From Streptomyces sp. 2114.4 (lineage in GTDB: Bacteria; Actinomycetota; Actinomycetes; Streptomycetales; Streptomycetaceae): a DNA stretch of 64,000 nucleotides. Where the stretch lies: positions 2,542,001-2,606,000 of the forward strand of contig NZ_FYEY01000001.1 in NCBI RefSeq assembly GCF_900187385.1. The letters are read 5' to 3'. Under the pieces are notes generated by a model. That model was not told where the DNA came from. It saw nothing but the letters and a program-made list of their open reading frames with translations, and made no database searches. A program made the translations under genes and the position numbers. Of this stretch, positions 26,967 through 37,409 are shown one piece after another (the stretch's first letter is position 1; each line of letters opens with the position of its first letter).

Positions 26967-27150
26967 CGAGGCACGTGTGACAGCGGTGCGCTGCGCTGCC
27001 CCCTCCCGGGTACCACGCCGCCTGAGGGAGCGGGAGGCCGGCGCGACCGGCCCCGGACCGCGCCCGTACGCCGGGCCCGGCCCCGGCCCGGCCCCGGCCC
27101 GGCCCCGGGCCCGTACGCCGGAGCCGCCCCCTCCCCTGCGCCCGTGCCGC

Positions 27151-28605
27151 CTATGCCAGCGCCGCCTTCATCATCGCCCGCGCGGCCGGTGCCGCCAGCC
27201 CGTTGCCGGAGACCTCGTTGCGGGCGGCATGCCCGTCCTCGACCATCACGGCCACCGCCACCCGGTGCCCCTTGCCGTCCTCGGCGTAGGAGACGAACCA
27301 GGCGTAGGGCGTACCGTTGTTGTCGACGCCGTGCTGGGCGGTGCCCGTCTTGCCGCCGACGGTCAGTCCGCCGATCTTCGCGCCGGACCCGGTGCCCTTG
27401 TCCACGACCGTCCGCATCGCCGATTTCAGCTGCCCGGCCGTGTGCGCCGACACGGCCTTCCCGCCGCGGTACGCCGCCGGGCCGAAGTCCTGGACGGTGT
27501 TGCCGCCGCCGTCGGTCAGCTTGTCGGCCAGCTGCGGCTTCTTGAGCTCACCGCCGTTCGCGAGGGCCGAGGAGACCATCGCCATCTGCAGCGGGGTCGC
27601 CTGGTCGTCGAACTGGCCGATCCCGGACAGCGCGGTCTGCGCCTCGTCCATGTCGGAGGGGTAGACGCTCTTGCCTGCCCGCACCGGGGTGTCCACCTTC
27701 TCGTCGTTGAAGCCGAACTTCTCGGCCTGCGCCTTCACCTTGTCCTTGCCCAGGTCGACGGCCATCTTCGCGAAGACGGTGTTGCAGGAGTACTGGAGCG
27801 CGGTGCGGATGTCCGCGTTCTTGCAGGGCGCGGCGCGGTTCTCGTTGGTGAGCTTGGTGCGGGTGTGCGGGAGGGTGTACGGGTCGGGGCTGTGGGTGGG
27901 CTCGTCCACCGAGGAGTACAGACCGTTCTCCAGCGCGGCCGCGGCGACCACCAGCTTGAAGGTGGAGCCGGGCGGCAGCGGCTGCCGCAGCGCCCGGTTG
28001 ACCTCGGGGTGGTCCGGGTCGGCGGACATCTTCTGCCAGGCCTTCTGGTCGGACCCGGCGGACCCCGCGAACGTCCCCGGATCGTACGAAGGGGTGCTGA
28101 CCATGCCCAGGATCCGCCCGGTGTCCGGGTCCATGGCGACGGCGGCGCCCTTCTTGCCGTCCAGCGCCCGGTAGCCGGCCTTCTGCACCGCGGGGTCGAT
28201 GGTGGTGGCCACGTCGCCGCCCTTGGCCCGGGTGCGGGTCAGCGCGTCGGCGGGGCTCTGCAGCCGGCTGTCGGAGCCGTCGAGGAGGTCGCCGTAGAGG
28301 CTCTCCAGCTGGTTGTGGCCGAAGATCTGCGAGGTGAAACCGGTGACCGGGGCGTAGAGCGGGCCGTCCTTGTAGGTCCGCTTGTACTTGAGCGTGGAGG
28401 AGGTGGCGGCGGAGCCGGTCACGGGTTCCCCGCCGACGAGGATGTTGCCCAGCGGCGCCGCGTACTTGCCGATCGCCACCCGCGGATTGTGCGGGTCCTC
28501 CTTGTACTCGCCGGCCTTCGCGCCCTGGAGCCAGGTGACCCAGCCCATCAGCGCGACGATGAGGGCCAGGCAGAAGATCGAGGCCCGGCGCAGGGGCTTG
28601 TTCAT
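27151..28605 (-). CDS. PbpA-like class B penicillin-binding transpeptidase
   Basis: The ATG at 28603-28605 (MNKPLRRASIFCLALIVALM) has GAGGAG upstream and gives 484 residues. One N-terminal membrane anchor is followed by a transpeptidase domain with STFK (near 214), SCN (near 273) and KTGT (near 417). Its start and length are those of the actinobacterial PbpA group, whose usual gene lies beside an FtsW gene near pknB, so this is probably an extra paralogue. It stands alone between folC and valS without a SEDS partner next to it; the adjacent + strand gene is a different kind of membrane protein. It may act in sporulation-specific cross-linking, but that is inference. Confidence 0.88.
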   Translation of the reverse strand: MNKPLRRASIFCLALIVALMGWVTWLQGAKAGEYKEDPHNPRVAIGKYAAPLGNILVGGEPVTGSAATSSTLKYKRTYKDGPLYAPVTGFTSQIFGHNQLESLYGDLLDGSDSRLQSPADALTRTRAKGGDVATTIDPAVQKAGYRALDGKKGAAVAMDPDTGRILGMVSTPSYDPGTFAGSAGSDQKAWQKMSADPDHPEVNRALRQPLPPGSTFKLVVAAAALENGLYSSVDEPTHSPDPYTLPHTRTKLTNENRAAPCKNADIRTALQYSCNTVFAKMAVDLGKDKVKAQAEKFGFNDEKVDTPVRAGKSVYPSDMDEAQTALSGIGQFDDQATPLQMAMVSSALANGGELKKPQLADKLTDGGGNTVQDFGPAAYRGGKAVSAHTAGQLKSAMRTVVDKGTGSGAKIGGLTVGGKTGTAQHGVDNNGTPYAWFVSYAEDGKGHRVAVAVMVEDGHAARNEVSGNGLAAPAARAMMKAALA

Positions 28606-28832
28606 GGAGCGCGGCTCCTCGGTGGGGGACGGGCGGTGGTGCGGGCATTCCGGCATTCCGGCATTCCGTTCCACCGTGCCCCGGCTTTATGAGAGCGCGA
28701 TGAGAACCGCCGGACCGGCCCCTGCGGGACAACTTCCCGCCGCCTTTCGCCCTCTTCCACGGCGGGCTGTCCACGCCTCCGGGATCAAGATCATCACCAC
28801 ACAGCGCACGGGAAGGCTGGAGCTGAGGACCG

Positions 28833-30050
28833 GTGCCGGCAATCAGTCAGCGGATGCATTTGGTACTGCTCACCGCCTGGACGGTGCTGTGGTTCGTCCT
28901 CGTCGAACCGCACGGCGGCTTCTCCTGGCACTATCTGCGCACCGGCGGCGAACTGATCTACCAGGGCGACGCGGGCGACGGCTCCGGCGGCCTGAACCTC
29001 TACGCGCACCACCCCGAGCTCCAGATGGGCCCGCTCAGCTTCCTGACGGCCGGCCTGTTCAACCCCTTCCCCGAGGCCACCGGGCAGTTCCTGGCCGCGG
29101 CGCTGATGTCGCTGCTCGGCCTGGTGATCGTGGTGCTGGCGGGCCGCAGCGCCGCCTTCCACTTCCTGGGCACCGGCACCAACCACCAGCGGCTGCGGCA
29201 GCGCGTACTGATCGCCGGGCTGGCCTTCATCCCCATGTGGATCGAGGTCGCGGTCCGCTTCGGGCATCTCGACGACGTCCTCGCGCTGTTCTTCACCGCC
29301 CTCGCGGTACGGGCCCTCACCCGCGGCAACGCCGCGCTCACCGGCGTCTGCCTGGCCCTGGCGATGGATTCCAAGCCCACCGCGCTGGCCTTCCTCCCGC
29401 TGCTGCTCGCCCTGCCGAGGGAGAAGTGGCTGCGCGCCGGGGTGTGGTGCGCGGGCCTGGTCGCCCTGGCGTGGCTGCCGTTCTTCGCCGGCGACCCGCA
29501 GTCCTTCGCCGCGGCGAAGTTCGCCATCCCCAACCATCCGGCATCCGCACTGCGCTGGCTGGGCGTCGGCGACCCCGAGACCCCGGGCTGGGACCGCCCC
29601 GCCCAGGCCGCGCTCGGCCTGGCACTGGGCTCGGTCGCCGTGTGGCGGGGGCGCTGGGCGGCGGTGGTGCTGCTCGGCGCCAACGCCCGTATCGTCCTCG
29701 ACCCCAGCGTCTACACCTACTACACCGCGTCGGTGCTGCTGGGCACCCTGCTGTGGGACGTGATCGGCCAGCGCCGACTGGTCCCCTGGTGGAGCTGGCT
29801 GGCCCTGCTGATCCTCTACGGCAGCGTCTTCGCCGTCCCCGACGACGCCGCCCGGGGCCTGATCCGTCTGGCGTTCGTGACCGTCTCGACGGCGTACGTC
29901 CTGCTCTGGCCGGTACGCGAACGGGGCCGGCGGGAGCCGGGACGGCGCAGGCCCCCCGCCCGTACGGACGAGGGGCCTGCACACGACGGCCTTGGGGACG
30001 GCCCGGGGCCCGCGGTTACGCCTGGGGCAGGGCCGCCAGCTGCGCGGTGA
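28833..30050 (+). CDS. polytopic membrane protein, possible GT-C type glycosyltransferase
   Basis: The 405 residues from the GTG at 28833 form about nine or ten membrane segments. The layout is that of GT-C (GT87/DUF2029-like) mannosyltransferases: an early helix, then a loop with [15 protein letters not shown] and [15 protein letters not shown], and later [20 protein letters not shown]. The DSKP and HPELQMGP segments resemble the substrate loops of that group, but I cannot show the catalytic acids with certainty. The C-terminal 50 residues are Arg/Pro/Gly-rich. Its last 35 nt overlap the 3' end of valS tail to tail. GAGG and GGAG lie before the start. It stands divergently beside the PbpA-like gene, so a cell-envelope role is plausible. 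Confidence 0.6.
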   Translation: MPAISQRMHLVLLTAWTVLWFVLVEPHGGFSWHYLRTGGELIYQGDAGDGSGGLNLYAHHPELQMGPLSFLTAGLFNPFPEATGQFLAAALMSLLGLVIVVLAGRSAAFHFLGTGTNHQRLRQRVLIAGLAFIPMWIEVAVRFGHLDDVLALFFTALAVRALTRGNAALTGVCLALAMDSKPTALAFLPLLLALPREKWLRAGVWCAGLVALAWLPFFAGDPQSFAAAKFAIPNHPASALRWLGVGDPETPGWDRPAQAALGLALGSVAVWRGRWAAVVLLGANARIVLDPSVYTYYTASVLLGTLLWDVIGQRRLVPWWSWLALLILYGSVFAVPDDAARGLIRLAFVTVSTAYVLLWPVRERGRREPGRRRPPARTDEGPAHDGLGDGPGPAVTPGAGPPAAR

Positions 30051-32664
30051 TCCGGACGATGTCCGCCTCCGCGGCCTGAAGCCGGCCGCGGATCTTCTCC
30101 ACGACCTTCTCCGGCGCCTTGGCGAGGAACGCCTCGTTGCCGAGCTTGGCGGTGGCCTGCGCCTTCTCCTTCTCGGCGGCGCCCAGGTCCTTCGTCAGCC
30201 GCTTGCGCTCGGCCTCGACGTCGATCGCGCCGGACAGGTCCAGTGCGACCGTGGCGCCCGCGACCGGCAGCGAGGCGGTGGCGCTGAAGCCCTCGCCGGC
30301 CGGCTGCAGCCGCAGCAGCGAGCGCATCGCGGCCTCGTGGGGCGCCAGCGCCGTACCGGACAGCTCCAGCTGCGCGGGGACCTTCTGGCCGGGCTGCAGC
30401 CCCTGGTCCGAGCGGAAGCGGCGGACCTCGGTCACCACCTGCTGGACGGTCTCGATCTCCCGCTCGGCCGCCACGTCCCGGAAGCCGCCCGGGGCGTCGG
30501 CCCCAGCAACGGCCACCGCCTTCGGCCAGTCGGCGATCACGACCGACTCACCGCCGGTCAGCGTCGTCCACAGGGTCTCGGTGACGAACGGGACGATCGG
30601 GTGCAGCAGCCGCAGCGTGACGTCCAGGACCTCGCCCAGCACCCGGCGCGAGGCGTCGGCGGCCGGGCCGCCCGCCATGAACGTGGTCTTGGACAGCTCG
30701 ACGTACCAGTCGAAGACCTCGTCCCAGGCGAAGTGGAAGAGGGTGTCCGACAGCTTCGCGAACTGGTAGTCGTCGTAGTACGCATCGACCTCGGCGACAA
30801 CCGAGTTCAGCCGGGACAGGATCCACCGGTCGGTCGCCGACAGCTGCTCGGCGGGCGGCAGGTCGCCCTCCACCGTCGCACCGTTCATCAGCGCGAAGCG
30901 GGTGGCGTTCCAGATCTTGTTGGCGAAGTTCCGGGAGCCCTGGACCCAGTCCTCGCCGATCGGGACGTCGACACCGGGGTTGGCGCCGCGGGCGAGGGTG
31001 AACCGGACGGCGTCGGAGCCGTACGCGTCCATCCAGTCCAGCGGATTGACCGCGTTCCCGAAGGACTTGGACATCTTCTTGCCGAACTGGTCGCGGACCA
31101 TGCCGTGCAGCGCGATGGTGTGGAACGGCGGGGTGCCGTCCATCGCGTACAGCCCGAACATCATCATCCGGGCGACCCAGAAGAAGAGGATGTCGTAGCC
31201 GGTGACCAGGACGGAGTTCGGATAGAACTTCCCGACGCTCGGGGTCTGCTCGGGCCAGCCGAGCGTGGAGAACGGCCACAGCCCGGAGGAGAACCAGGTG
31301 TCCAGGACGTCGGTGTCCTGCGTCCAGCCCTCGCCGCTGGGCGCCTCGTCGTCGGGTCCGACGCAGACGACCTCACCGTTCGGGCCGTACCAGACCGGGA
31401 TGCGGTGGCCCCACCACAGCTGCCGCGAGATGCACCAGTCGTGGAGGTTGTCGACCCAGCCGAAGTAGCGGGACTCCATCTCCTTGGGGTGGATCGCGAC
31501 CTTGCCGTCGCGGACCGCGTCCCCCGCGGCCTTCGCCAGCGGGCCGACCTTGACCCACCACTGCATCGACAGCCGCGGCTCGATGGTGGTCTTGCAGCGC
31601 GAGCAGTGGCCGACGGAGTGGGTGTACGGGCGCTTCTCGGCGACGATCCGGCCGTCGGCGCGCAGCGCACCGACGATCGCGGACCGGGCCTCGAAGCGGT
31701 CCAGGCCCTGGAACGGGCCGTGCGCCGTGATGACGCCGCGCTCGTCGAGGACGGCGAGATTGGGCAGGCCGTGCCGGCGCCCGATCTCGAAGTCGTTGGG
31801 GTCGTGGGCCGGGGTGACCTTGACCGCGCCGGTGCCGAACTCCGGGTCGACGTGCTCGTCGGCGACGACCGGGATCCGGCGGCCGGTCAGCGGCAACTCG
31901 ATCTCGGTGCCGACGAGATGGGCGTAGCGCTCGTCCTCCGGGTGAACGGCGACCGCGGTGTCGCCGAGCATCGTCTCGGCGCGGGTGGTCGCCACGACGA
32001 TGGAGTTCTCGCCCTCGCCGTAGCGAATGGAGACCAGCTCGCCGTCGTCGTCCTGGTACTCCACCTCGATGTCCGAGATGGCGGTCAGACAGCGCGGGCA
32101 CCAGTTGATGATGCGCTCGGCGCGGTAGATCAGCTCGTCGTCGTAGAGCCGCTTGAAGATCGTCTGGACGGCCTTGGACAGGCCCTCGTCCATGGTGAAG
32201 CGCTCCCGCGACCAGGCGACGCCGTCGCCGAGCCGGCGCATCTGGCCGGAGATCTGGCCGCCGGACTCGTTCTTCCACTGCCAGACCCGCTCGACGAACG
32301 CCTCGCGGCCCAGGTCGTGCCGGGAGACGCCCTCCTTGGCAAGTTCGCGCTCGACGACGTTCTGGGTGGCGATACCGGCATGGTCCATGCCCGGCTGCCA
32401 CAGGGTCTCGTAGCCCTGCATGCGCTTGCGGCGGGTGAGGGCGTCGATCAGCGTGTGCTCGAAGGCGTGGCCCAGGTGCAGGGAGCCGGTGACGTTCGGC
32501 GGCGGGATGACGATGGTGTACGGCGGCTTGTCGCTCTTCTCGTCCGCCTCGAAGTAACCCCGCTCTACCCAGCGCTCGTACAGCGGCCCCTCTACATCGG
32601 CCGGCGTGTACTGAGTCGGCAGTTCGGGGGCGCTGTGGTTGCTCTGCTGAGTGTTCTCGGTCAC
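30016..32664 (-). CDS. valS: valyl-tRNA synthetase
   Basis: ValS charges tRNA-Val and edits threonine. From the GTG at 32662-32664 ([18 protein letters not shown]) it is 882 residues, with HLGH in [10 protein letters not shown] and KMSKS in KKMSKSFGN, a CP1 editing domain between them, and a C-terminal coiled-coil arm (about 820-880). TACACT ends 7 nt before the GTG without a ribosome site, which predicts a leaderless mRNA and leaves no room for a T-box. Its tail overlaps the convergent membrane protein gene by 35 nt. Confidence 0.97.
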   Translation of the reverse strand: MTENTQQSNHSAPELPTQYTPADVEGPLYERWVERGYFEADEKSDKPPYTIVIPPPNVTGSLHLGHAFEHTLIDALTRRKRMQGYETLWQPGMDHAGIATQNVVERELAKEGVSRHDLGREAFVERVWQWKNESGGQISGQMRRLGDGVAWSRERFTMDEGLSKAVQTIFKRLYDDELIYRAERIINWCPRCLTAISDIEVEYQDDDGELVSIRYGEGENSIVVATTRAETMLGDTAVAVHPEDERYAHLVGTEIELPLTGRRIPVVADEHVDPEFGTGAVKVTPAHDPNDFEIGRRHGLPNLAVLDERGVITAHGPFQGLDRFEARSAIVGALRADGRIVAEKRPYTHSVGHCSRCKTTIEPRLSMQWWVKVGPLAKAAGDAVRDGKVAIHPKEMESRYFGWVDNLHDWCISRQLWWGHRIPVWYGPNGEVVCVGPDDEAPSGEGWTQDTDVLDTWFSSGLWPFSTLGWPEQTPSVGKFYPNSVLVTGYDILFFWVARMMMFGLYAMDGTPPFHTIALHGMVRDQFGKKMSKSFGNAVNPLDWMDAYGSDAVRFTLARGANPGVDVPIGEDWVQGSRNFANKIWNATRFALMNGATVEGDLPPAEQLSATDRWILSRLNSVVAEVDAYYDDYQFAKLSDTLFHFAWDEVFDWYVELSKTTFMAGGPAADASRRVLGEVLDVTLRLLHPIVPFVTETLWTTLTGGESVVIADWPKAVAVAGADAPGGFRDVAAEREIETVQQVVTEVRRFRSDQGLQPGQKVPAQLELSGTALAPHEAAMRSLLRLQPAGEGFSATASLPVAGATVALDLSGAIDVEAERKRLTKDLGAAEKEKAQATAKLGNEAFLAKAPEKVVEKIRGRLQAAEADIVRITAQLAALPQA

Positions 32665-32671
32665 GACGCAC

Positions 32672-32677
32672 AGTGTA
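32672..32677 (-). promoter_or_regulatory. -10 element of a leaderless valS promoter
   Basis: TACACT on the minus strand, 7 nt, then the GTG of valS. No Shine-Dalgarno sequence is seen. The -35 region is not convincing. Confidence 0.55.
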
Positions 32678-32814
32678 CGGGCGCGGATGTCGCAGCTTCG
32701 AATCGGTTTCGCCCCCCGGGCACCGGCTGTCAGCGGCGTCATACAGGATGTCGGAAGCGTATAAACATCACGCAGCACTCAACTGGCTTCAGTTGTCACG
32801 AGGGGAACCGCTCC

Positions 32815-33756
32815 ATGAGCTTCAACCAGCCGCCTCCCGGCCCGTACGGCCAGCAGCCCCAGCAGCCCGGCCCATACGGCCAGCCGCAGCAGCCGCAGGC
32901 CCCGCAGCCGGGCTACGGCTACCCGCAGCAGGGCGGCCAGGTACCGGGGCAGCAGCCGGGCTACGGCTACCCGCAGCAGGCCCCCCAGCAGGGCTACGGC
33001 TACCCCCAGCAGGGCGGCCAGCCCGGCTACGGCCAGCAGGCTCCGTACGGCGGCCAGCAGACCCCCTACGGCACGATCCCGCAGGGCGCTCCGGAGAGCG
33101 GTGGCAACGGCAAGAAGATCGGCCTGATCGCCGGCGCGGTCGCGGTCGTCGCGGCGATCGGCGTGGGGGCGTACTTCGCGTTCGGGTCGGGCGGGGAGGT
33201 GAAGCCGTACACGATGGTCCTGCCGGACAGCCTGCTGAGCGGTCAGTACACCAAGGCGACCGACGCCGGGTCCGGCGGGTCCAAGCCCATCGCCGACGAC
33301 AAGGAAGCCAAGGCGATGGGCATCACCAACGGCACCTCCGTCGACGCGAAGTACCAGAAGAGCAAGGCAGATCTGCTCACTGTCGGCGGCGTCTACGGCA
33401 ACATCGCGGACCCGACCGGAGCGGTGGACAAGATGTTCGCCAAGATCGACGAAGGCCAGAAGCAGAGCGAGTCCAAGGCCAAGGTGGAGACGGTCACACC
33501 AGTCACCGCGTACTCCCCGGATGGCTTCGACGGCGAGGTCATGAAGTGCAAGGCCTACAAGGTCTCCTTCACCTCCGGGACCATCACCGCGTCCGGCGGG
33601 ATGAGCGTCTGCATTTGGGGAGATTCCAGCGCGGTGGGCGTGGTGATGAACCAGGCGATCCCCTCGCCGAGCGCCCCCTCGGCCCAGGCCGCCACCGCCG
33701 AGCAGCTCTCCGAGAAGACCTCCAAGATCCGCAACGAGGTCCGCAAGGAAAAGTAG
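32815..33756 (+). CDS. bitopic membrane protein with PQQ/GYGYPQ repeats
   Basis: The ATG at 32815 has AGGGG 9 nt upstream; 313 residues. Residues 1-95 are a low-complexity Pro/Gln/Gly/Tyr tract in which GYGYPQQ returns four times. One membrane helix follows (KIGLIAGAVAVVAAIGVGAYFAF, about 99-121), then an extracellular domain of about 190 residues with two cysteines (VMKCKAYKV, MSVCIWG) that could form a disulfide. Pro/Gln/Tyr-rich N-termini before a single helix are common in Streptomyces surface proteins of unknown role. I do not recognise the exported domain. A good terminator follows. Confidence 0.75.
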   Translation: MSFNQPPPGPYGQQPQQPGPYGQPQQPQAPQPGYGYPQQGGQVPGQQPGYGYPQQAPQQGYGYPQQGGQPGYGQQAPYGGQQTPYGTIPQGAPESGGNGKKIGLIAGAVAVVAAIGVGAYFAFGSGGEVKPYTMVLPDSLLSGQYTKATDAGSGGSKPIADDKEAKAMGITNGTSVDAKYQKSKADLLTVGGVYGNIADPTGAVDKMFAKIDEGQKQSESKAKVETVTPVTAYSPDGFDGEVMKCKAYKVSFTSGTITASGGMSVCIWGDSSAVGVVMNQAIPSPSAPSAQAATAEQLSEKTSKIRNEVRKEK

Positions 33757-33781
33757 CGGTCCAGCCCGGTCTTGAAGCTTC

Positions 33782-33816
33782 AAGGCGCTCGATGAGGTGG
33801 CCTCGTCGGGCGCCTT
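33782..33816 (+). terminator. terminator after the PQQ-repeat membrane protein
   Basis: A 16-bp stem (33782-33797 with 33801-33816, two G-U pairs) with a 3-nt loop. Confidence 0.7.
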
Positions 33817-33942
33817 TGCTCACGGAGGCGGAACCGCACACTCGGCAGAGCCTTGGCCAAAACCTTGCGCATCCCAGAGAAAGGGACGTATGGACTGCTA
33901 GCCTCACCTCGACCGAAAGATCAACAACGAGGGGGGTTGTTC

Positions 33943-34251
33943 ATGCACAAAGCGATACGTCGCCTTGCCGCAGCGACTGGAGTACTGGTGGCGGCAGGTG
34001 CGCTTCCGATCGTGGCGACCGCGCCGGCCCAGGCCACCACCAAGCAGTGCACGTCGTTCCTTGCCGAAGGCGGGTACAAGGTGGGACCGAAGGTCCGTGC
34101 CGCATGCAAGATGACAGGGGAGGGCGGGCTCATCGAGCGGAATAACAACGTCCCCTTCTGCCAGGCGTACCTAATCACGATCAAGGTCGACTCGAGGATT
34201 GCCGAAAGGGCATGCCAGCTCGGTGCCGACGGGCCATCATCTCACGTGTAA
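33943..34251 (+). CDS. small secreted protein with four cysteines
   Basis: The ATG at 33943 is preceded by GAGGGGGG and begins a Sec signal peptide ([20 protein letters not shown] ... APAQA); an upstream in-frame ATG has no such support. The mature part of about 71 residues has four cysteines (TKQCTSF, RAACKM, VPFCQAY, ERACQL), enough for two disulfides. It is basic and has no family I know. A perfect terminator follows. Third-position G/C is weaker than in the neighbours, in keeping with a young or acquired gene. Confidence 0.7.
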   Translation: MHKAIRRLAAATGVLVAAGALPIVATAPAQATTKQCTSFLAEGGYKVGPKVRAACKMTGEGGLIERNNNVPFCQAYLITIKVDSRIAERACQLGADGPSSHV

Positions 34252-34258
34252 CAACACG

Positions 34259-34294
34259 GAGCCGCCCGGCAGCGATCACGCTGCCGGGCGGCTC
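34259..34294. terminator. bidirectional terminator before clpX 3' end
   Basis: A perfect 16-bp stem (34259-34274 with 34279-34294) with a 4-nt loop sits between the secreted protein gene (+) and clpX (-). Confidence 0.85.
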
Positions 34295-34314
34295 TTGCGG
34301 TGCGTGCGGAGCGC

Positions 34315-35598
<1,284 letters not shown>

Positions 35599-35766
35599 GA
35601 GGTGCTTCCCCTTCGCCTGGGATCCGCATTGCTTCACGGACCCGGGTGCTTGCCTATCGACGGTACCTTGCCGGGCCCCCCGTTCGGGCCCCCCTTGGAC
35701 CGACTCGGTTCACTCGATCCGATTTGGTCCAAGGGGGCAACGCTCCGGCTCACTTCGCGAGGATCG

Positions 35767-36444
35767 TCAGCCGATGGAGACGGACGACTTCCGCGTCGAG
35801 ACGATCTGGTCGACCAGACCGTACGCCAGGGACTCCTCGGCGGTCAGAATCTTGTCACGCTCGATATCGTCACGGATCTTCTCGACCGGCGTGGAGGAGT
35901 GCTTGGCCAGCAGGTCCTCCAGCTGCGAACGCATCCGCAGGATTTCGTTGGCGGCGATCTCCAGGTCGGAGACCTGGCCGCGGCCGGTCTCACTGTAGGG
36001 CTGGTGGATCAGCACCCGGGCGTTCGGCAGCGCCATCCGCTTGCCGGGGGTACCGGCGGCGAGCAGCACGGCCGCGGCGGAGGCCGCCTGGCCCATGCAG
36101 ACCGTCTGGATGTCCGGCTTCACGAACTGCATCGTGTCGTAGATGGCCGTGAGCGCCGTGAAGGAGCCGCCGGGGCTGTTGATGTAGATCGAGATGTCCC
36201 GGTCCGGGTCCATCGACTCCAGGCACAGCAGCTGCGCCATGACGTCGTTGGCCGAGGCGTCGTCGATCTGCACGCCGAGGAAGATCACGCGCTCCTCGAA
36301 CAGCTTCGCGTACGGGTCGTACTCGCGCACGCCCTGCGAGGTGCGCTCGACGAAGCGCGGGACGATGTAGCGGGACTCTGCGCGCGGGCCGGAAAACTCG
36401 GACTCCGCGCCCTGGGAGAGGCCGCTGCCGGGGTAGTTGTTCAT
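35767..36444 (-). CDS. clpP2: ATP-dependent Clp protease proteolytic subunit ClpP2
   Basis: This is the second of two ClpP subunits that form the mixed tetradecamer. From the ATG 36442-36444 ([15 protein letters not shown]) it is 225 residues. The catalytic Ser is in [11 protein letters not shown], a variant of the usual GxAASMGxFLL seen in actinobacterial ClpP2; the His is in LIHQPYSE. There is an N-terminal extension of about 30 residues. It starts 65 nt after clpP1 and is likely co-transcribed. Confidence 0.95.
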   Translation of the reverse strand: MNNYPGSGLSQGAESEFSGPRAESRYIVPRFVERTSQGVREYDPYAKLFEERVIFLGVQIDDASANDVMAQLLCLESMDPDRDISIYINSPGGSFTALTAIYDTMQFVKPDIQTVCMGQAASAAAVLLAAGTPGKRMALPNARVLIHQPYSETGRGQVSDLEIAANEILRMRSQLEDLLAKHSSTPVEKIRDDIERDKILTAEESLAYGLVDQIVSTRKSSVSIG

Positions 36445-36509
36445 CGTGGTGTTCACCGTCCTGGTGGCGATCAAGTGGGCTGGGGGCTGTAGGGCGAGTG
36501 GTACGGGGC

Positions 36510-37124
36510 TCAGGCCCCGGTGCCGCCCCCGCCCGGAACGCCGGCGGCGGAGGTCATCACATCGTCGATCAGGCCGTACTCCTTGGCCTCATCGGCGGAG
36601 AACCAGCGGTCGCGGTCCGAGTCCTGGGTGATCCGCTCGACGGTCTGACCGGTGTGGAAGGCCGTCAGCTCCGCCATCCGCTTCTTGGTGTGCAGCAGCC
36701 GCTCGGCGTGGATCTTGATGTCCGACGCGGAGCCCGCCAGGCCCGCGGAGGGCTGGTGGATGAGGATCTCGGCGTTCGGCAGCGCGAAGCGCTTGCCGGG
36801 GGTGCCGGCGCTCAGCAGGAACTGTCCCATGGAGGCCGCGAGGCCCATCGCGATCGTCACCACGTCGTTCTTGATGTACTGCATGGTGTCGTAGATCGCC
36901 AACCCGGCCGAGATCGAGCCGCCCGGGGAGTTGATGTAGAGGAAGATGTCCTTGTCCGGGTCCGCGGCGAGGAGAAGCAGCTGCGCGGTGATCTTGTTGG
37001 CGATGTCGTCGTCGACCGGCTGGCCGAGGAAGATGATCCGCTCGCCGAGCAGCCGGTTGTAGACCTGGTCGCCGAGGCCACCGAAGGTCGGCTCAGCGGC
37101 GGCGGAAGGCATCGGGATCGTCAC
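36510..37124 (-). CDS. clpP1: ATP-dependent Clp protease proteolytic subunit ClpP1
   Basis: ClpP1 has the standard triad, with Ser in [11 protein letters not shown], His in ILIHQPSAG and Asp in [11 protein letters not shown]. Start: the GTG at 37122-37124 ([14 protein letters not shown]) has AGGTGG just upstream, unlike the ATG four codons later; this gives 204 residues. A ClgR-like palindrome lies upstream (separate entry); in Streptomyces ClgR activates clpP1P2, and ClpP1 degrades ClgR. Confidence 0.95.
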   Translation of the reverse strand: MTIPMPSAAAEPTFGGLGDQVYNRLLGERIIFLGQPVDDDIANKITAQLLLLAADPDKDIFLYINSPGGSISAGLAIYDTMQYIKNDVVTIAMGLAASMGQFLLSAGTPGKRFALPNAEILIHQPSAGLAGSASDIKIHAERLLHTKKRMAELTAFHTGQTVERITQDSDRDRWFSADEAKEYGLIDDVMTSAAGVPGGGGTGA

Positions 37125-37293
37125 GTGTCCACCTGCTCGTTGTCGGACGGCTCCAGGCCGTCTCAGCGTCGTCTGCTGGGGCGTGGGGAGGCGGCGCCGT
37201 GTGTGGCCCCGGCGCGGTTTCAGGGACTCCCCTGCCCTCGTATCTACGGACCCTAACGCGCAGGTCGGACAACGCCATCCCGCATCGATAACT

Positions 37294-37310
37294 GTTCGCT
37301 GTGAGCGCAG
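37294..37310 (-). promoter_or_regulatory. candidate ClgR operator upstream of clpP1
   Basis: GTTCGCTGTGAGCGCAG: one perfect GTTCGC half-site, 5 nt, and a partial match to GCGAAC. It matches my recollection of the ClgR consensus (GTTCGC-N5-GCGAAC). It lies 170-186 nt before the clpP1 GTG. TAGGGT at 37251-37256 downstream could be the -10 element. Confidence 0.5.
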
Positions 37311-37329
37311 GCTCACGGGGCGGTACGAC

Positions 37330-37369
37330 CACGGGCCCGAACACGCGGACGTGCGTGTTCGGGCCCGTG
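37330..37369 (-). terminator. terminator of tig
   Basis: A perfect 17-bp stem (37330-37346 with 37353-37369), 6-nt loop, 40 nt past the tig stop. Confidence 0.8.
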
Positions 37370-37409
37370 CTCACAGAGCTGCGCGCAGGCGCAGGGCGGT
37401 GTCCGGGGC

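Noticed and set aside
27060-27125. Possible regulatory repeat CCCCGGCCCGG between folC and the PbpA-like gene
   Set aside because: It is a simple GGCCCC tract flanked by CCCGTACGCCGG. I see no stem-loop that would act as a proper terminator and no site pattern, so I treat it as low-complexity spacer.
29992-32814. Long + strand frame through valS joined to the PQQ-repeat protein
   Set aside because: The part before 32815 is antisense to valS and has no domain. The real start at 32815 has a ribosome site.
32665-32814. T-box or other tRNA-sensing leader before valS
   Set aside because: The -10 box 7 nt before the GTG leaves no leader, and no specifier or antiterminator features are visible.
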